A stretch of DNA of 64,000 bases, from contig CALKCK010000042.1 in the NCBI GenBank assembly GCA_938083195.1, forward strand, positions 27,740 to 91,739, in the 5' to 3' direction. The notes under the pieces are model-generated. The model was not told the DNA's origin, did no database searches, and saw only the letters and a list, made by a program, of their open reading frames with translations. Below, in pieces: positions 55,973 to 64,000 of this stretch. Position 1 is the first letter of the stretch. Each line of letters starts with the position of its first letter. Made by a program: the position numbers and the translations under genes. This stretch comes from an uncultured Pirellulaceae bacterium (lineage in GTDB: Bacteria > Planctomycetota > Planctomycetia > Pirellulales > Pirellulaceae).

Positions 55973-56551
55973 TTACTTTTCACTTGCGTCCGCTGGCTTT
56001 TTCGGCACGTTCAACTTCTCAAGTTGCTCAACCATTTGTTTGCCATGCGCTCGCAAATTTACCTTTGACTCTATGTGCGCAATCTTTCCGTCCACATCGA
56101 CAAAAATAGCTACGCGTTTCGAAAGTGTTCCTCGTTGAATTCCATAAGCTGCAGCGACCTTACTGTCGGTGTCACTGAGCAGGGGATAATCCAATTCCAG
56201 CTTTTCAGCAAACTGCTTGTTCTTTGCAAGCGAATCGCAACTTGCCCCAAAATAAGCTACGTCAAATTTCTTCAAATCGTTGCCGCTTTCACGAAGCGAC
56301 TTACATTGCATCGTTCAGCCACCGGTTAAGGCCATGGGATACCAGGAAACAACTACTGCCTTTTTACCCTTAAAGTCTGACAGCTGATAAACCTTGCCGT
56401 CGCTGCCAGTCATTTTCCAATTTGGAGCTGCGTCACCCACTTTCAATTCCTTGCCTTGATTTGCATTGTTAATTTTGGTGCCCGCCATCGCATCGCTACC
56501 TGCGCTAATCATGGCAATGACCAACGCACTAAAAGTCATCAAAAACTTCAT
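55973..56551 (-). CDS. Redoxin-domain selenoprotein (peroxiredoxin-like), UGA read as selenocysteine
   Basis: Read through one TGA (56315-56317), this is a single 192-residue secreted peroxiredoxin-like protein. A signal peptide (1-23) is followed by a thioredoxin-fold domain: VGDAAPNWKMTGSDGKVYQLSDFKG, VVVSWYP, then ALTGG-U-T-x-Q-CKSLRES, where U is residue 79, precisely where relatives have the peroxidatic Cys of TGGCT. A second cysteine, Cys83, follows four residues later. Downstream sequence stays in frame and conserved in style (YFGASCDSLAKNKQFAEKLELDYPLLSD, AAAYGIQRGT), so the TGA is not the end of a decayed gene. A SECIS-like hairpin lies directly after the UGA. The start at 56551 has AGGAAAAG upstream. 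An annotator ignoring Sec would call two fragments (56315-56551 and 55973-56311). Confidence 0.88.
56282..56300 (-). promoter_or_regulatory. Bacterial SECIS-like hairpin just after the selenocysteine UGA
   Basis: On the minus strand GTCGCTT (56300-56294) pairs with AAGCGGC (56288-56282): seven pairs including one G-U, with loop CGTGA (56293-56289). The loop begins 22 nt after the UGA and has G as its second base, which fits the published description of bacterial SECIS elements (loop 16-37 nt downstream, G among its first two bases). SelB with selenocysteyl-tRNA would bind it. Confidence 0.75.
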
Positions 56552-56748
56552 ACTACTTTTCCTATGTCTAATAATTTCGTTTGAATTGCAAAGCCGCAAA
56601 ACAACTTTGGACTTCAATTTCCCGACGCCTTAACAGCATCCATGGGGACATCTTAACCAAATTAATTTAACAGGCGTTCCGATCCTCTCACACAGCAACA
56701 GCGATTTCACTCCAACACTAACAACTGCAACGCTTTCCACCGCGTTTA

Positions 56749-58095
56749 TTACTTTTCCGCAATACAATAGAGGCTCTTCTCTCCTCGCAAAAACAATTGT
56801 TTTCCAACTAATGCTGGCGACGAGTCAATCCGCTCGTCCAGTTGGTTCACCGCCAGCACATCAATTTTATCCGTGCGATTCAATACAACGGTCTTTCCAT
56901 TTCGACCCGTCAAATAAATACGATCTTGCGCGCCAACGGGTGAAGCATAGATGTTTGACAATTCTGGCAGCCGAGTTCGCGATAAAATTTCCTTTCCCGT
57001 CGCAGCATCCAAGCAAGTCAATATGTTTCGATTGGACTGGCTGAAATACAACATTCCCTCGTATAGCAGTGGCGATGGAATGTAAGGTGTCCCTTGCTGC
57101 TTCTTCCAAACCACGGCATCTGTATCCGTGATGTCACCTGTTTTGGAAATCTCAAGTGCTAACAATGAAAATCCCTCGTACCCGCTCATGCAATAAACCA
57201 CCCCACCTTGAGTAACTGGAGATGGAATCACATTGCCAGTCAAACCACGACATCGCCAGATTACATCTCCGTTCGCTAAATCATAACTGCGAATCTCATT
57301 AGAAGCCGCGGTAATGACTTGCGTCTTGCCTTCGTATTCAATCACTCGGGGCGTTGCCCAGGCATTAGGTTCGTCTCGGTTTTTTTCCCAAAGTGTTTTA
57401 CCCGTTTCCGCATCGAGAACCGAAATTGTTGATTGCTTCGAATGGTCTCGGACGACAACCAACTTTCCATCGTGGATCACCGGCGAACAACCCTCGCCAA
57501 GACTTGAACCTACAAATGCTTTTCCGAGATCTCTCTGCCACACAAGCCTCCCATCGAGATCAAAACAATAGAGTCCCGCGGAACCGAACCAACAATACAA
57601 CCGCTTGCCATCGGTCGTTGGTGACGCCGGGGCGAAATCATTATCGCCATGATGTCCTTCATGAGGAATTCGCTCATCAGCGACTCGACGCCAGAGCTCT
57701 TTTCCAGAATGACGGTCGAGGCAGATAACAACAAATTGGTGAACCGCATTGGGAGTTTTAATGTCGAAAAAATTTCGTTTGGGTTGATCCTCTGGATTAG
57801 GAATGGAAGCGTCCAGCTTGTCCGTTTTAACGGCGGTCAGCAGGAAAACTTTGTCTTTCCAGATGATTGGTGTCGATCCGCCCACACCGTCGATTGGCAC
57901 TTTCCATTGAATGTTCTTCGATTCACTCCACTCCAGCGGTGGTTGAGCGGTTGCCGACACTCCTGTAACGCTTGGTCCACGCCAATGATGCCACTGGCTG
58001 CCAATTTCATCCGTTGATTGAGCATCTCCAGTACCAATCCAAATTAGCGAAACAATGACCACGCAAAACAACATCAACGGAAAACAATTCTTCAT
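56749..58095 (-). CDS. Secreted PQQ-like beta-propeller protein
   Basis: About 448 residues from the ATG at 58095, which starts a signal peptide (MKNCFPLMLFCVVIVSLIW); the longer frame from 58143 would overlap the upstream stop. It opens with WHHWRGPSVTGVSATAQPPLEW and then has propeller blades such as ICLDRHSGKELWRRVAD, YCFDLDGRLVWQRDLG, SVLDAETGKTLWEKN and TCLDAATGKEILSRT. This is the planctomycete outer-membrane-assembly/PQQ-type propeller without a cytochrome domain. It follows the DUF1552 gene by 38 bp and should belong to the leftward cluster starting at 63382. Confidence 0.85.
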   Translation of the reverse strand: MKNCFPLMLFCVVIVSLIWIGTGDAQSTDEIGSQWHHWRGPSVTGVSATAQPPLEWSESKNIQWKVPIDGVGGSTPIIWKDKVFLLTAVKTDKLDASIPNPEDQPKRNFFDIKTPNAVHQFVVICLDRHSGKELWRRVADERIPHEGHHGDNDFAPASPTTDGKRLYCWFGSAGLYCFDLDGRLVWQRDLGKAFVGSSLGEGCSPVIHDGKLVVVRDHSKQSTISVLDAETGKTLWEKNRDEPNAWATPRVIEYEGKTQVITAASNEIRSYDLANGDVIWRCRGLTGNVIPSPVTQGGVVYCMSGYEGFSLLALEISKTGDITDTDAVVWKKQQGTPYIPSPLLYEGMLYFSQSNRNILTCLDAATGKEILSRTRLPELSNIYASPVGAQDRIYLTGRNGKTVVLNRTDKIDVLAVNQLDERIDSSPALVGKQLFLRGEKSLYCIAEK

Positions 58096-58133
58096 AATTC
58101 GAATTCCTACATTCGCAGATAAACATTGACAAT

Positions 58134-59390
58134 TTAGGACCACGATAAATCTCCCGTGCTCGTCGAAAAACTCTCTGCGGGAACGCCCATTTTATTTAGC
58201 ATGGTCATATACAAATTGCTGAGCGGCTGATTATTCTTTCGATCAAAGGCTACATACTTCCCATGCTCAAAACCGCCACCGGCGAGAAAGATAGGCAGGT
58301 TGCTCGGATCATGAGCGTTCGCATTTCCAAGATTACTGCCGAACATCACCGTGGTCTTATCTAACAGACGAGCACCCGCCTCCTCCTTCATTTTCAGTTG
58401 ATCCAGCAATCCACCATAGCAACCAAGAATAGCCGTTTCAATTTTCTTCAATTGGGCAATTTTGGCTTCGTCCCGGCCATGGTGTGAGAGATTATGGTGC
58501 TCCGATTCAACACCATCTATTTGAGGCACGACATGATGGTCTTGAATAAAGACACTAACAATTCGGGAAGAATCCGATTCCAAAATCAGTGGAATCATTT
58601 GAAACAACAATCGAGTTCGCCCGATCAAATCTGCTTTGCTAGGAATATCCCTTGGAGGCTGGGCCGTGGTCTGGGGCTTGGGGCGATCGAACCAAACTTC
58701 TGCCGCCGCTAAATCTCGCTCCGCATCTCGAATCGATGAAAAATATTCATTCAGCCGGTTTCGATCTGCCGCGGTTGCCGTCTTTTGCATCGATCGGGCC
58801 TGCGCTCGCAGTTCATCGAGAATACTCTTACCCTGTTTTAGTTTTTGTTTTTGCAAACTCAACTCTCGGGCGTTTCCCTGTAAAAACAAATTAGAAAACA
58901 GACGGGCCGGACTGTATTCGGCCGGCACCATCACGCCGCTTTCGTTGTAAGACTGACTGCTTGCTCCCTCACTGCTGAGCATCACCGAAGGGAAGCGAGT
59001 AACGTACCCGAGATGTTTTGCGGCAACCTGATCTACCGACACTGAGTTTTGAAATCCATCTTTGCCAGGATTACGGGCGCCACTTAAAAACGTAAGTTCC
59101 GTCGCATGCTCACCACCTTGGTCAACATGAGACAGGCCAGAAAACAAAGTGAAATCGTCTCGGTGCCGTTTGAGTTGATTTAAGTACTCAGTACTCTCGT
59201 AATTTGTGCCAGGCGTTTGAGGATAAAGTGCCGGCCCGTGAAGTCCTAAGGCAGTGCAGATACAGATCATTCGCTCAGGCGGTGCATCAACATTTCGGCC
59301 CCACGCAGGCTGCATTGATTCCAGCCAAGGCAGTGCCAAAGAAACGCCAGATGCCCGCAGGAAGGTTCTGCGGCTCAGTTGATTTTTCAT
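58134..59390 (-). CDS. DUF1552 domain secreted protein (Tat-type signal)
   Basis: About 418 residues from the ATG at 59390. The twin-arginine signal SRRTFLRASGVSLALPWLE is canonical. DUF1552 landmarks: MICICTALGLHGPALYPQTPG, DFTLFSGLSHVDQGGEHATE, LLFQMIPLILESDSSRI, VMFGSNLGNANAHDPSNLPIFLAGG. It is about 42% of the way along the leftward cluster, 42 bp after the DUF1592 gene, the usual pairing. Its closest functional counterpart in the window is the gene at 7747, but the two are clearly different in sequence, so the pairs are not a recent duplication. Confidence 0.9.
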   Translation of the reverse strand: MKNQLSRRTFLRASGVSLALPWLESMQPAWGRNVDAPPERMICICTALGLHGPALYPQTPGTNYESTEYLNQLKRHRDDFTLFSGLSHVDQGGEHATELTFLSGARNPGKDGFQNSVSVDQVAAKHLGYVTRFPSVMLSSEGASSQSYNESGVMVPAEYSPARLFSNLFLQGNARELSLQKQKLKQGKSILDELRAQARSMQKTATAADRNRLNEYFSSIRDAERDLAAAEVWFDRPKPQTTAQPPRDIPSKADLIGRTRLLFQMIPLILESDSSRIVSVFIQDHHVVPQIDGVESEHHNLSHHGRDEAKIAQLKKIETAILGCYGGLLDQLKMKEEAGARLLDKTTVMFGSNLGNANAHDPSNLPIFLAGGGFEHGKYVAFDRKNNQPLSNLYMTMLNKMGVPAESFSTSTGDLSWS

Positions 59391-59432
59391 TCTCTTCAAT
59401 CCCAAATTACTGAGGGGGTTAATCTTGTTTCT

Positions 59433-61877
59433 TTATTTATTAAGAAATAGGTCGCTCTGAATCATCGCATGGATCAGATCCCGAACTCCACCAGACTTCT
59501 TAAGATTATCTTCCATCATCTTGGCAATTTTATCGCGGTCAGCGAATTGAATCTCCGCGCCGGTCGAGTAGACCACCAGTTGTGTCAACAAATTCTTGGC
59601 GACTAAGGTTTTTTGATTTGCCAGAATCTGTTTGTATTCTCTAATCCCTCTAAACGTTTCGCCGGCTTCCGTGACCCCCGATGCGTCAACCACTGGTCCC
59701 TCACGGTATTCACGAATTGGCCGACCTCTAAATTTTCGTTGGGATTTTGCACCTTTCCCAGTGGAGCGATAACGGCTTCGGAATCCGCCAATCGGATCGA
59801 AGCTTTCCATCGCAAACCCGGGAGGGTCGATCTTTCGATGGCAACTCGCACACGACTCGACATCCCGGTGCGCTGCCAATGTCTGACGCACAGTGGTGGT
59901 CCCTCGTGTGTCTGGTTCAATCGAACCAATGTCAGGCGGAGGGGAGGCAGGCGGAGTGCCAAGCAGTTTATCTAATACAAAATTTCCCCGTTTGACCGGA
60001 GACGTAACCACTCCGTTAGAGGTGACTTTAAGAATGCTCGCCTGCGTCATTAATCCGCCTCGCGGACTATTGTCAGCCAGTGACACCTTGACCATTTGTT
60101 CACCATCTAATTGCAATCCGTAATGCTCGGCCAAACGTCGATTTAAAAAAGTGAAATTGGAATCAATTAAATTGTCGGGGCTTAAATTTTCATCAACCAG
60201 CTCTCGGAAAAACAACCGCGTCTCACCCAAAATCGCCTGTCGCAAATTGTCATCGTATTCCGGGAATAATTTTTCATCGGGAGTCGTCGCATCGATTTCG
60301 CCTAAACCGAGCCACTGATCAAGAAAATCGTTGATAAAACGATCTGACTTTTTATCATCCAACATTCGATTCACTTGATTTTCCAAAACCTTTTTGTCCA
60401 GCAACCTTCCATTAGCAGCAAGTTTAAAAAGCTCTTTGTCAGGGATGCTCTTCCATAAAAAATAGGATAGGCGTGTCGCCAACGCGTACCCGTCCAGCCT
60501 CCCCGGAGATCCGGCGTGATAGAGAAATTGAGGAGAGCTGATCATCGTTTTAAGCGGCACTTGCACCGCCTCATGAAGGGGGCGGCCAGCTCCTAATTCG
60601 GACTCAGCCATTTCGGTCAGTCTATTTAGCTCTCCACCATCAAGGGGCCGTCGGTAGAATTGATAGCCAAAAGTTGAGACGATGTCTCGCGCTTGATCCG
60701 GTTCGGATTTGAGGTATTTAGGTTTGAAATAGTGAAAACCTTTGCCCCATTTCTTCTCGTATTGCTGTGTCTGCAAAAACTCTCGGGTACTCGCCGGAGG
60801 CCACGAGGTCTCCAAAGGACCTTGTATTTTCAACCATTTAATTGCCAGCCCCTCACCGCCGTAATTTTTTTGACCCTGATTTGCGAATATTTCCCGGCCA
60901 TCGGGCTGGCAATCGTGATCACCCGGAGCAGGATAAAAGAAATCACCCGGTGTGAAAAAATGTATCAACTCAATTTGACGCGTTTCGCCGGGAGGTAAAT
61001 CGAACGAGCCAATTAGCTCAGCACCACCTTGCTGATCCGAACCTTTGTAAATTTGAAACGAAACAACGGTCTCCGCCTGATACCCGTACGCTTCAGCGGT
61101 AATCCGGTACAGCCCCGGCTTCCGAGGCCGATACCCCATATTATTAGATTGGGCCACGTGTGGCCTTACATCAAAAGTAACCCATGCGCCGTCGACCCGT
61201 TTGACAGTCTGACCACCATTTCTTAACGGCCGCTCGAACCACATTGTCGCGTAAAGATTGGTTTGATACTTCATCTCAACTGGCTTTAAGTTTGGCCTCC
61301 CCCCCAACTGAATCGCTTCCTCCATCGCTACATCTGCTGCCTTTAAATACCCCTGTAGATGAACCGCAGACATTCCTTGCTGGCGAGCCACCGTATCAAA
61401 GGAAGACGAACGATTTTCGGGAGGCAGATACTTGGCAAGGCTTCCGTGAATTCCAAACAAATCATGAAGTGAATATTCAAACTCAAGCGGCGTCAGGCGG
61501 CGCGTCGGTACGCGGCCAAGTTGCTCTTGGTGATTTTGGCTGGCATTCCGAAGGTTTGATTCCAATGCAGCTAACGCGGCATCTAAAACGGCAGTCTCTG
61601 GCCGAGTTTCAGTCGCAGGTGGCATTTCTCCAGTTTGGACACGATCGAAAACGTGCTCCCAATTTCGAAATGCCTCAGGATCCGAAAGATCATGGCCCAG
61701 CGTCAAAAGATTTAACCCAGATTCCTCCGCGTCACTGTGGCAGTTAAGACAAGAAGATTCAATCAAAGGCTGCACCTGCTTGAACCATTGGTCTTCGGCA
61801 AATCCACTCTCCGTCCAAAACCCAACCCAGCAGACAACAGCCAGACTCCAACAAAGAGAACGTCGAAAAAATATCAT
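59433..61877 (-). CDS. DUF1587/1592/1588/1585 cytochrome-like secreted protein with inserted carbohydrate-binding-like domain
   Basis: About 814 residues from the ATG at 61877, which has AGGAGGG six bases upstream and starts the signal peptide; a longer upstream frame (from 62048) is ruled out because it overlaps the preceding gene. CLNCHSDAEES is the first haem site. RRLTPLEFEYSLHDLF is DUF1587. Residues about 230-400 form an inserted beta-sandwich (GLYRITAEAYGYQ, GSFDLPPGETRQIELIHF) not seen in the shorter relative at 9162. DUF1592 (YALATRLSYFLWKSIPD), DUF1588 with CASCHRKIDPPGFAMESF and DUF1585 complete it. The ATG overlaps the previous stop (ATGA), so it is translationally coupled to the PQQ/EF-hand gene. 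Confidence 0.88.
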   Translation of the reverse strand: MIFFRRSLCWSLAVVCWVGFWTESGFAEDQWFKQVQPLIESSCLNCHSDAEESGLNLLTLGHDLSDPEAFRNWEHVFDRVQTGEMPPATETRPETAVLDAALAALESNLRNASQNHQEQLGRVPTRRLTPLEFEYSLHDLFGIHGSLAKYLPPENRSSSFDTVARQQGMSAVHLQGYLKAADVAMEEAIQLGGRPNLKPVEMKYQTNLYATMWFERPLRNGGQTVKRVDGAWVTFDVRPHVAQSNNMGYRPRKPGLYRITAEAYGYQAETVVSFQIYKGSDQQGGAELIGSFDLPPGETRQIELIHFFTPGDFFYPAPGDHDCQPDGREIFANQGQKNYGGEGLAIKWLKIQGPLETSWPPASTREFLQTQQYEKKWGKGFHYFKPKYLKSEPDQARDIVSTFGYQFYRRPLDGGELNRLTEMAESELGAGRPLHEAVQVPLKTMISSPQFLYHAGSPGRLDGYALATRLSYFLWKSIPDKELFKLAANGRLLDKKVLENQVNRMLDDKKSDRFINDFLDQWLGLGEIDATTPDEKLFPEYDDNLRQAILGETRLFFRELVDENLSPDNLIDSNFTFLNRRLAEHYGLQLDGEQMVKVSLADNSPRGGLMTQASILKVTSNGVVTSPVKRGNFVLDKLLGTPPASPPPDIGSIEPDTRGTTTVRQTLAAHRDVESCASCHRKIDPPGFAMESFDPIGGFRSRYRSTGKGAKSQRKFRGRPIREYREGPVVDASGVTEAGETFRGIREYKQILANQKTLVAKNLLTQLVVYSTGAEIQFADRDKIAKMMEDNLKKSGGVRDLIHAMIQSDLFLNK

Positions 61878-63382
61878 TTTTTTCCCTCCTCGCCAAAAGC
61901 AAATAGCGCTGAATGCGTTCGCACGTAAATGACTCCATCGACAATCGCAGGGGTCGCAAAAACATCTTCTCCCATCTCGTTGATCGCAAGAACTTCTGGA
62001 TTCGCTCCCGTGGAAATCACGCTGATCTTTCCGTCTCCAGCAGTGCAATAGATTCGATCGCCAGCAATTAGAGGAGACGCATAATGAGTTCCCTTGCCTC
62101 CTGTTCGTTTTCGGTAAACTCGCTTCCCCGTAGCAATCTCAAGACAGCTTAGTATTCCGCCATTCTTGACAAAATAAAGATACTTGCCATCACTGATCGG
62201 AGAGGGCACCTCAGATATGCTTTGTGTTTCTAAGGTTCGAATCTGATCGACCCCCAACATCCCTTCGCTCTTCAGTGGAATCGCAAGAATACCGTGGGTT
62301 TGATAATTCTCGCGAAATTTCTCGATACCTTTTAGCTGGCGACTCCATTCGTTAGCCGACAATTTGGAATCTTTGTTTTGATCGGCGCGGTCAAATCTAA
62401 TTTTCGCCCCGTTCATTGGAGCTTCCATCCCATCGGGGCGGTGAAAAATCCAAAGCTCAGGAAACTCTCCGCGATTGATGAAACCGTCATCATTACGGTC
62501 ATGTTCACCAATCAGTTTCTCAAACGATGGGAACTCCGGTCGAAGAGAGGGCTCCCCCATTTTATTCCATGCGGCGACGAGTACTTCTTCTCCAACCAGC
62601 ACTGGAGTGCTCGTCCCGGTAGTCGCACATTTCATCTCCCATGCTTTCCTTCCATCATTCAGTTGGTAAGCCTGAATTGACCGGGCAGAATGAATGATGA
62701 CCTGATCACCAGCGACGATCGGACACGCTGTGCACGCCATTTCGCCGGTGAACTCTTCCTCCTGCGCTACCCGCCACTCTTCTTCGCCTGTAAACTTGTT
62801 AACTGCTAACAAAAAATGATCGACGTAATTTCCTCGATATAAAATTACACGGTCCCCAACTATCGCTGGGGAAGTTGCGTTGCCCCCAAACGATTTGGTC
62901 ACTGGCATCTTAATTTCCCAAACCAGTTTGCCAGTGACGTCATAGCAAACCAAACCATAAGAACCAAAATAAGCAACGACTCGCTTGCCATCGGATGTTG
63001 GTGTGCTACTCGCTGGGTTAAAAGACGGATGTCCTTTTTCGAATCGCTTCACCTGAATTTCATTTTTCCAAATCAAATTCCCGCTGGTCTTTTCCAAACA
63101 AATGACTGCGAGTGTGTTTTTCGCTTCGTCGTAAGAGGTGACAAATAGATGAGGTCCAACAATACATGGAGAGCTATGCCCTGCCCCGACGTCCACTTTC
63201 CAACGCTGATTGTGATCCGTAGAAAACTCAAGCGGTGGCAAACCACTGCCAATGCCGGCTGAATTGAGGCCTCGAAACTGCGGCCAATCTGCGCGGCACT
63301 CCTGAACCGGGAAACAAACGGCACAAACTAGCAGTGGAATGTATCGAAGGGCGTCGATAAGTTTTGACTGTTTTTTGATCAT
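61874..63382 (-). CDS. Secreted PQQ-like propeller with embedded EF-hand pair
   Basis: 502 residues with a signal segment (about 8-30). Propeller blades are visible (ICLEKTSGNLIWKNEI, VCYDVTGKLVWEIKM, QAYQLNDGRKAWEMK, SCLEIATGKRVYRK). Between blades, at about 285-345, an insertion carries two EF-hand loops, DRNDDGFINRGEF and DQNKDSKLSANEW, that should bind calcium. Most planctomycete PQQ propellers lack this. It is the first gene of a leftward cluster: it overlaps the DUF1592 gene by 4 bp. A structured element lies 53 bp upstream of its ATG. Confidence 0.85.
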   Translation of the reverse strand: MIKKQSKLIDALRYIPLLVCAVCFPVQECRADWPQFRGLNSAGIGSGLPPLEFSTDHNQRWKVDVGAGHSSPCIVGPHLFVTSYDEAKNTLAVICLEKTSGNLIWKNEIQVKRFEKGHPSFNPASSTPTSDGKRVVAYFGSYGLVCYDVTGKLVWEIKMPVTKSFGGNATSPAIVGDRVILYRGNYVDHFLLAVNKFTGEEEWRVAQEEEFTGEMACTACPIVAGDQVIIHSARSIQAYQLNDGRKAWEMKCATTGTSTPVLVGEEVLVAAWNKMGEPSLRPEFPSFEKLIGEHDRNDDGFINRGEFPELWIFHRPDGMEAPMNGAKIRFDRADQNKDSKLSANEWSRQLKGIEKFRENYQTHGILAIPLKSEGMLGVDQIRTLETQSISEVPSPISDGKYLYFVKNGGILSCLEIATGKRVYRKRTGGKGTHYASPLIAGDRIYCTAGDGKISVISTGANPEVLAINEMGEDVFATPAIVDGVIYVRTHSALFAFGEEGKK

Positions 63383-63434
63383 TGACTTTGCATTACTGGA
63401 TTCTTTATTTCATAATCTAGCCGACCTGAAAAAT

Positions 63435-63530
63435 GTTGCCGCACCAAAAATTGCTCTAACCCATGTTGTCCCACATAGTTGCAATCTACTGGCGAGGCAG
63501 CCACCTGTAATCATACAGGGGTGCGGCAAC
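63435..63530 (-). promoter_or_regulatory. Branched RNA-like structure upstream of the leftward cluster
   Basis: A perfect 11-bp outer stem (GTTGCCGCACC at 63435-63445, GGTGCGGCAAC at 63520-63530) encloses three smaller hairpins that fill the interior: CCTGT/ACAGG (63504-63519), TGGC/GCCA (63490-63503) and ATTGC/GCAAT (63450-63485, with inner ATGT/ACAT). The first two abut each other. On the minus strand the outer stem is followed by ATTTTTC. It sits between the stop of the right-edge gene (63545) and the ATG at 63382, so it could be a 5' leader element, a terminator, or both. Family not recognised. Confidence 0.5.
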
Positions 63531-63544
63531 GTTTTCCCTCCAGC

Positions 63545-64000
63545 TCAGTCCACTGAAGCCGCTTCATAAAGCTCCACACCTTCAAGCTCGAGCCCTGCGG
63601 AATCCCAGAGCGTATGACACCAGATATCAGTGACTATCAAACCGAGCGGCGAATCCGCAAGCTTGTGTCGAGTCTCCCGCAAGGAAGGATCCAGTTTGAA
63701 ATCCTCGACATCTAGATCGAGTTCAAACTTTTCGTTGACGTTCACACTTTCGCCCGGCAGGCAAATTTGAAATCGACCTGCAAAATCGCCGTTGGGATGT
63801 TGCAACGTCACTCCGACGAACAAGAGTTTCGTCTTTTTAGCAACTCTGCCTTCAACGACCAACTGACTGTCACGACGCAGTACAACCGGTGGACTCTCGC
63901 CGCCGAATACCCTGAGAGAAGTACAATAGATTGTCTTCCCGGTCTCCTTGATCGTATGGGGAATTGATTTAACCGCAGGCCTGCGTCCCTCGCTCGCGTC
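63545..64000 (-). CDS. Hypothetical protein, N-terminus beyond the right window edge
   Basis: The frame is open from the stop at 63545 to the window end, giving 151 visible C-terminal residues. A TTG at 63862 might be taken as a start but the frame continues upstream with sensible sequence (TIKETGKTIYCTSLRVFGGESPPVVL). The C-terminal part is a beta-rich domain: LFVGVTLQHPNGDFAGRF, then DLDVEDFKLDP and LIVTDIWCHTLW, ending GLELEGVELYEA. It reminds me of the C-terminal domains of planctomycete FecR-like or sigma-factor-linked proteins, but I cannot confirm that. Confidence 0.55.
   Translation of the reverse strand, partial: DASEGRRPAVKSIPHTIKETGKTIYCTSLRVFGGESPPVVLRRDSQLVVEGRVAKKTKLLFVGVTLQHPNGDFAGRFQICLPGESVNVNEKFELDLDVEDFKLDPSLRETRHKLADSPLGLIVTDIWCHTLWDSAGLELEGVELYEAASVD

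Noticed and set aside
55973..56551. Two separate genes or a pseudogene broken by a stop
   Set aside because: The TGA falls exactly at the active-site cysteine, the frame continues without shift, and a SECIS-like hairpin follows; a chance nonsense mutation would not produce all three.
9162..61877. Recent duplication of the DUF1592/DUF1552 pair
   Set aside because: The two pairs differ in length, inserted domains and sequence, so they are distant paralogues.
63435..63530. Integron attC site
   Set aside because: The arms begin with GTT and end with AAC, the reverse of attC ends (RYYYAAC...GTTRRRY), and there is no integrase or cassette array.

Overview
The window looks like a chromosomal segment from a planctomycete, most likely of the Pirellulaceae type and probably marine. 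The evidence is the gene content: a PSD1-type cytochrome protein followed by a DUF1501 protein, two pairs of DUF1592-type and DUF1552 proteins, PQQ-type beta-propellers, several sulfatases, a DUF6268 outer-membrane barrel, UnbV/FG-GAP and planctomycete haem-binding proteins. Almost every protein carries a signal peptide. No rRNA, tRNA, transposase, integrase or CRISPR array was found, and no ribosomal or core housekeeping genes. All family names come from reading the proteins by eye; no search was run.

Layout. 1-4.4 kb: a truncated sialidase-like gene, a membrane-anchored duplicated protein, a SASA esterase and a doubtful small ORF. 4.7-11.3 kb: a WD40 protein, a DUF5009 membrane acyltransferase and a DUF1592/DUF1552 pair. 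11.7-15.9 kb: a Flp-pilin-like peptide, a double methyltransferase, an esterase and a DUF6268 barrel. 16.4-20.1 kb: an H-NOX/serine-threonine kinase fusion and a ferritin-like/ATP-grasp fusion. 20.3-35.0 kb: PSD1 and DUF1501, then a carbohydrate locus with a PfkB kinase, a GH43, a 2095-residue protein joining GH26-like, GH3, sulfatase and GH30 domains, and a second sulfatase. 35.1-39.3 kb: GNAT, lipoprotein beta-carbonic anhydrase, M1 aminopeptidase, amphi-Trp protein. 39.5-45.4 kb: a co-directional trio of hexahaem cytochrome, beta-propeller and UnbV protein. 45.4-52.5 kb: LamG-like protein and sulfatase (overlapping genes), a Lys/Gly-tailed protein, a DUF922 protease, a PQQ propeller and a sialidase. 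52.5-63.4 kb: a long leftward cluster of propeller-cytochrome-ankyrin protein, selenoprotein redoxin, PQQ propeller, DUF1552, DUF1592 and PQQ/EF-hand protein. A truncated gene enters from the right edge.

How it fits together. The 24-35 kb block reads as a polysaccharide-degrading locus for a sulfated, probably xylose-rich algal glycan: secreted endo- and exo-hydrolases plus sulfatases release sugar and a cytoplasmic kinase phosphorylates it. The haem and PQQ-propeller clusters are typical planctomycete periplasmic redox/catabolic modules with unknown substrates.

The most notable items are (i) the four-enzyme fusion at 27.3-33.6 kb, (ii) the H-NOX-kinase fusion at 16.4-18.0 kb with conserved haem-pocket residues, (iii) a redoxin with an in-frame TGA at the active-site cysteine position followed by a bacterial SECIS-like hairpin, (iv) a branched RNA-like structure at 63435-63530 ahead of the leftward cluster, and (v) short tandem duplications centred on stop codons of several genes.
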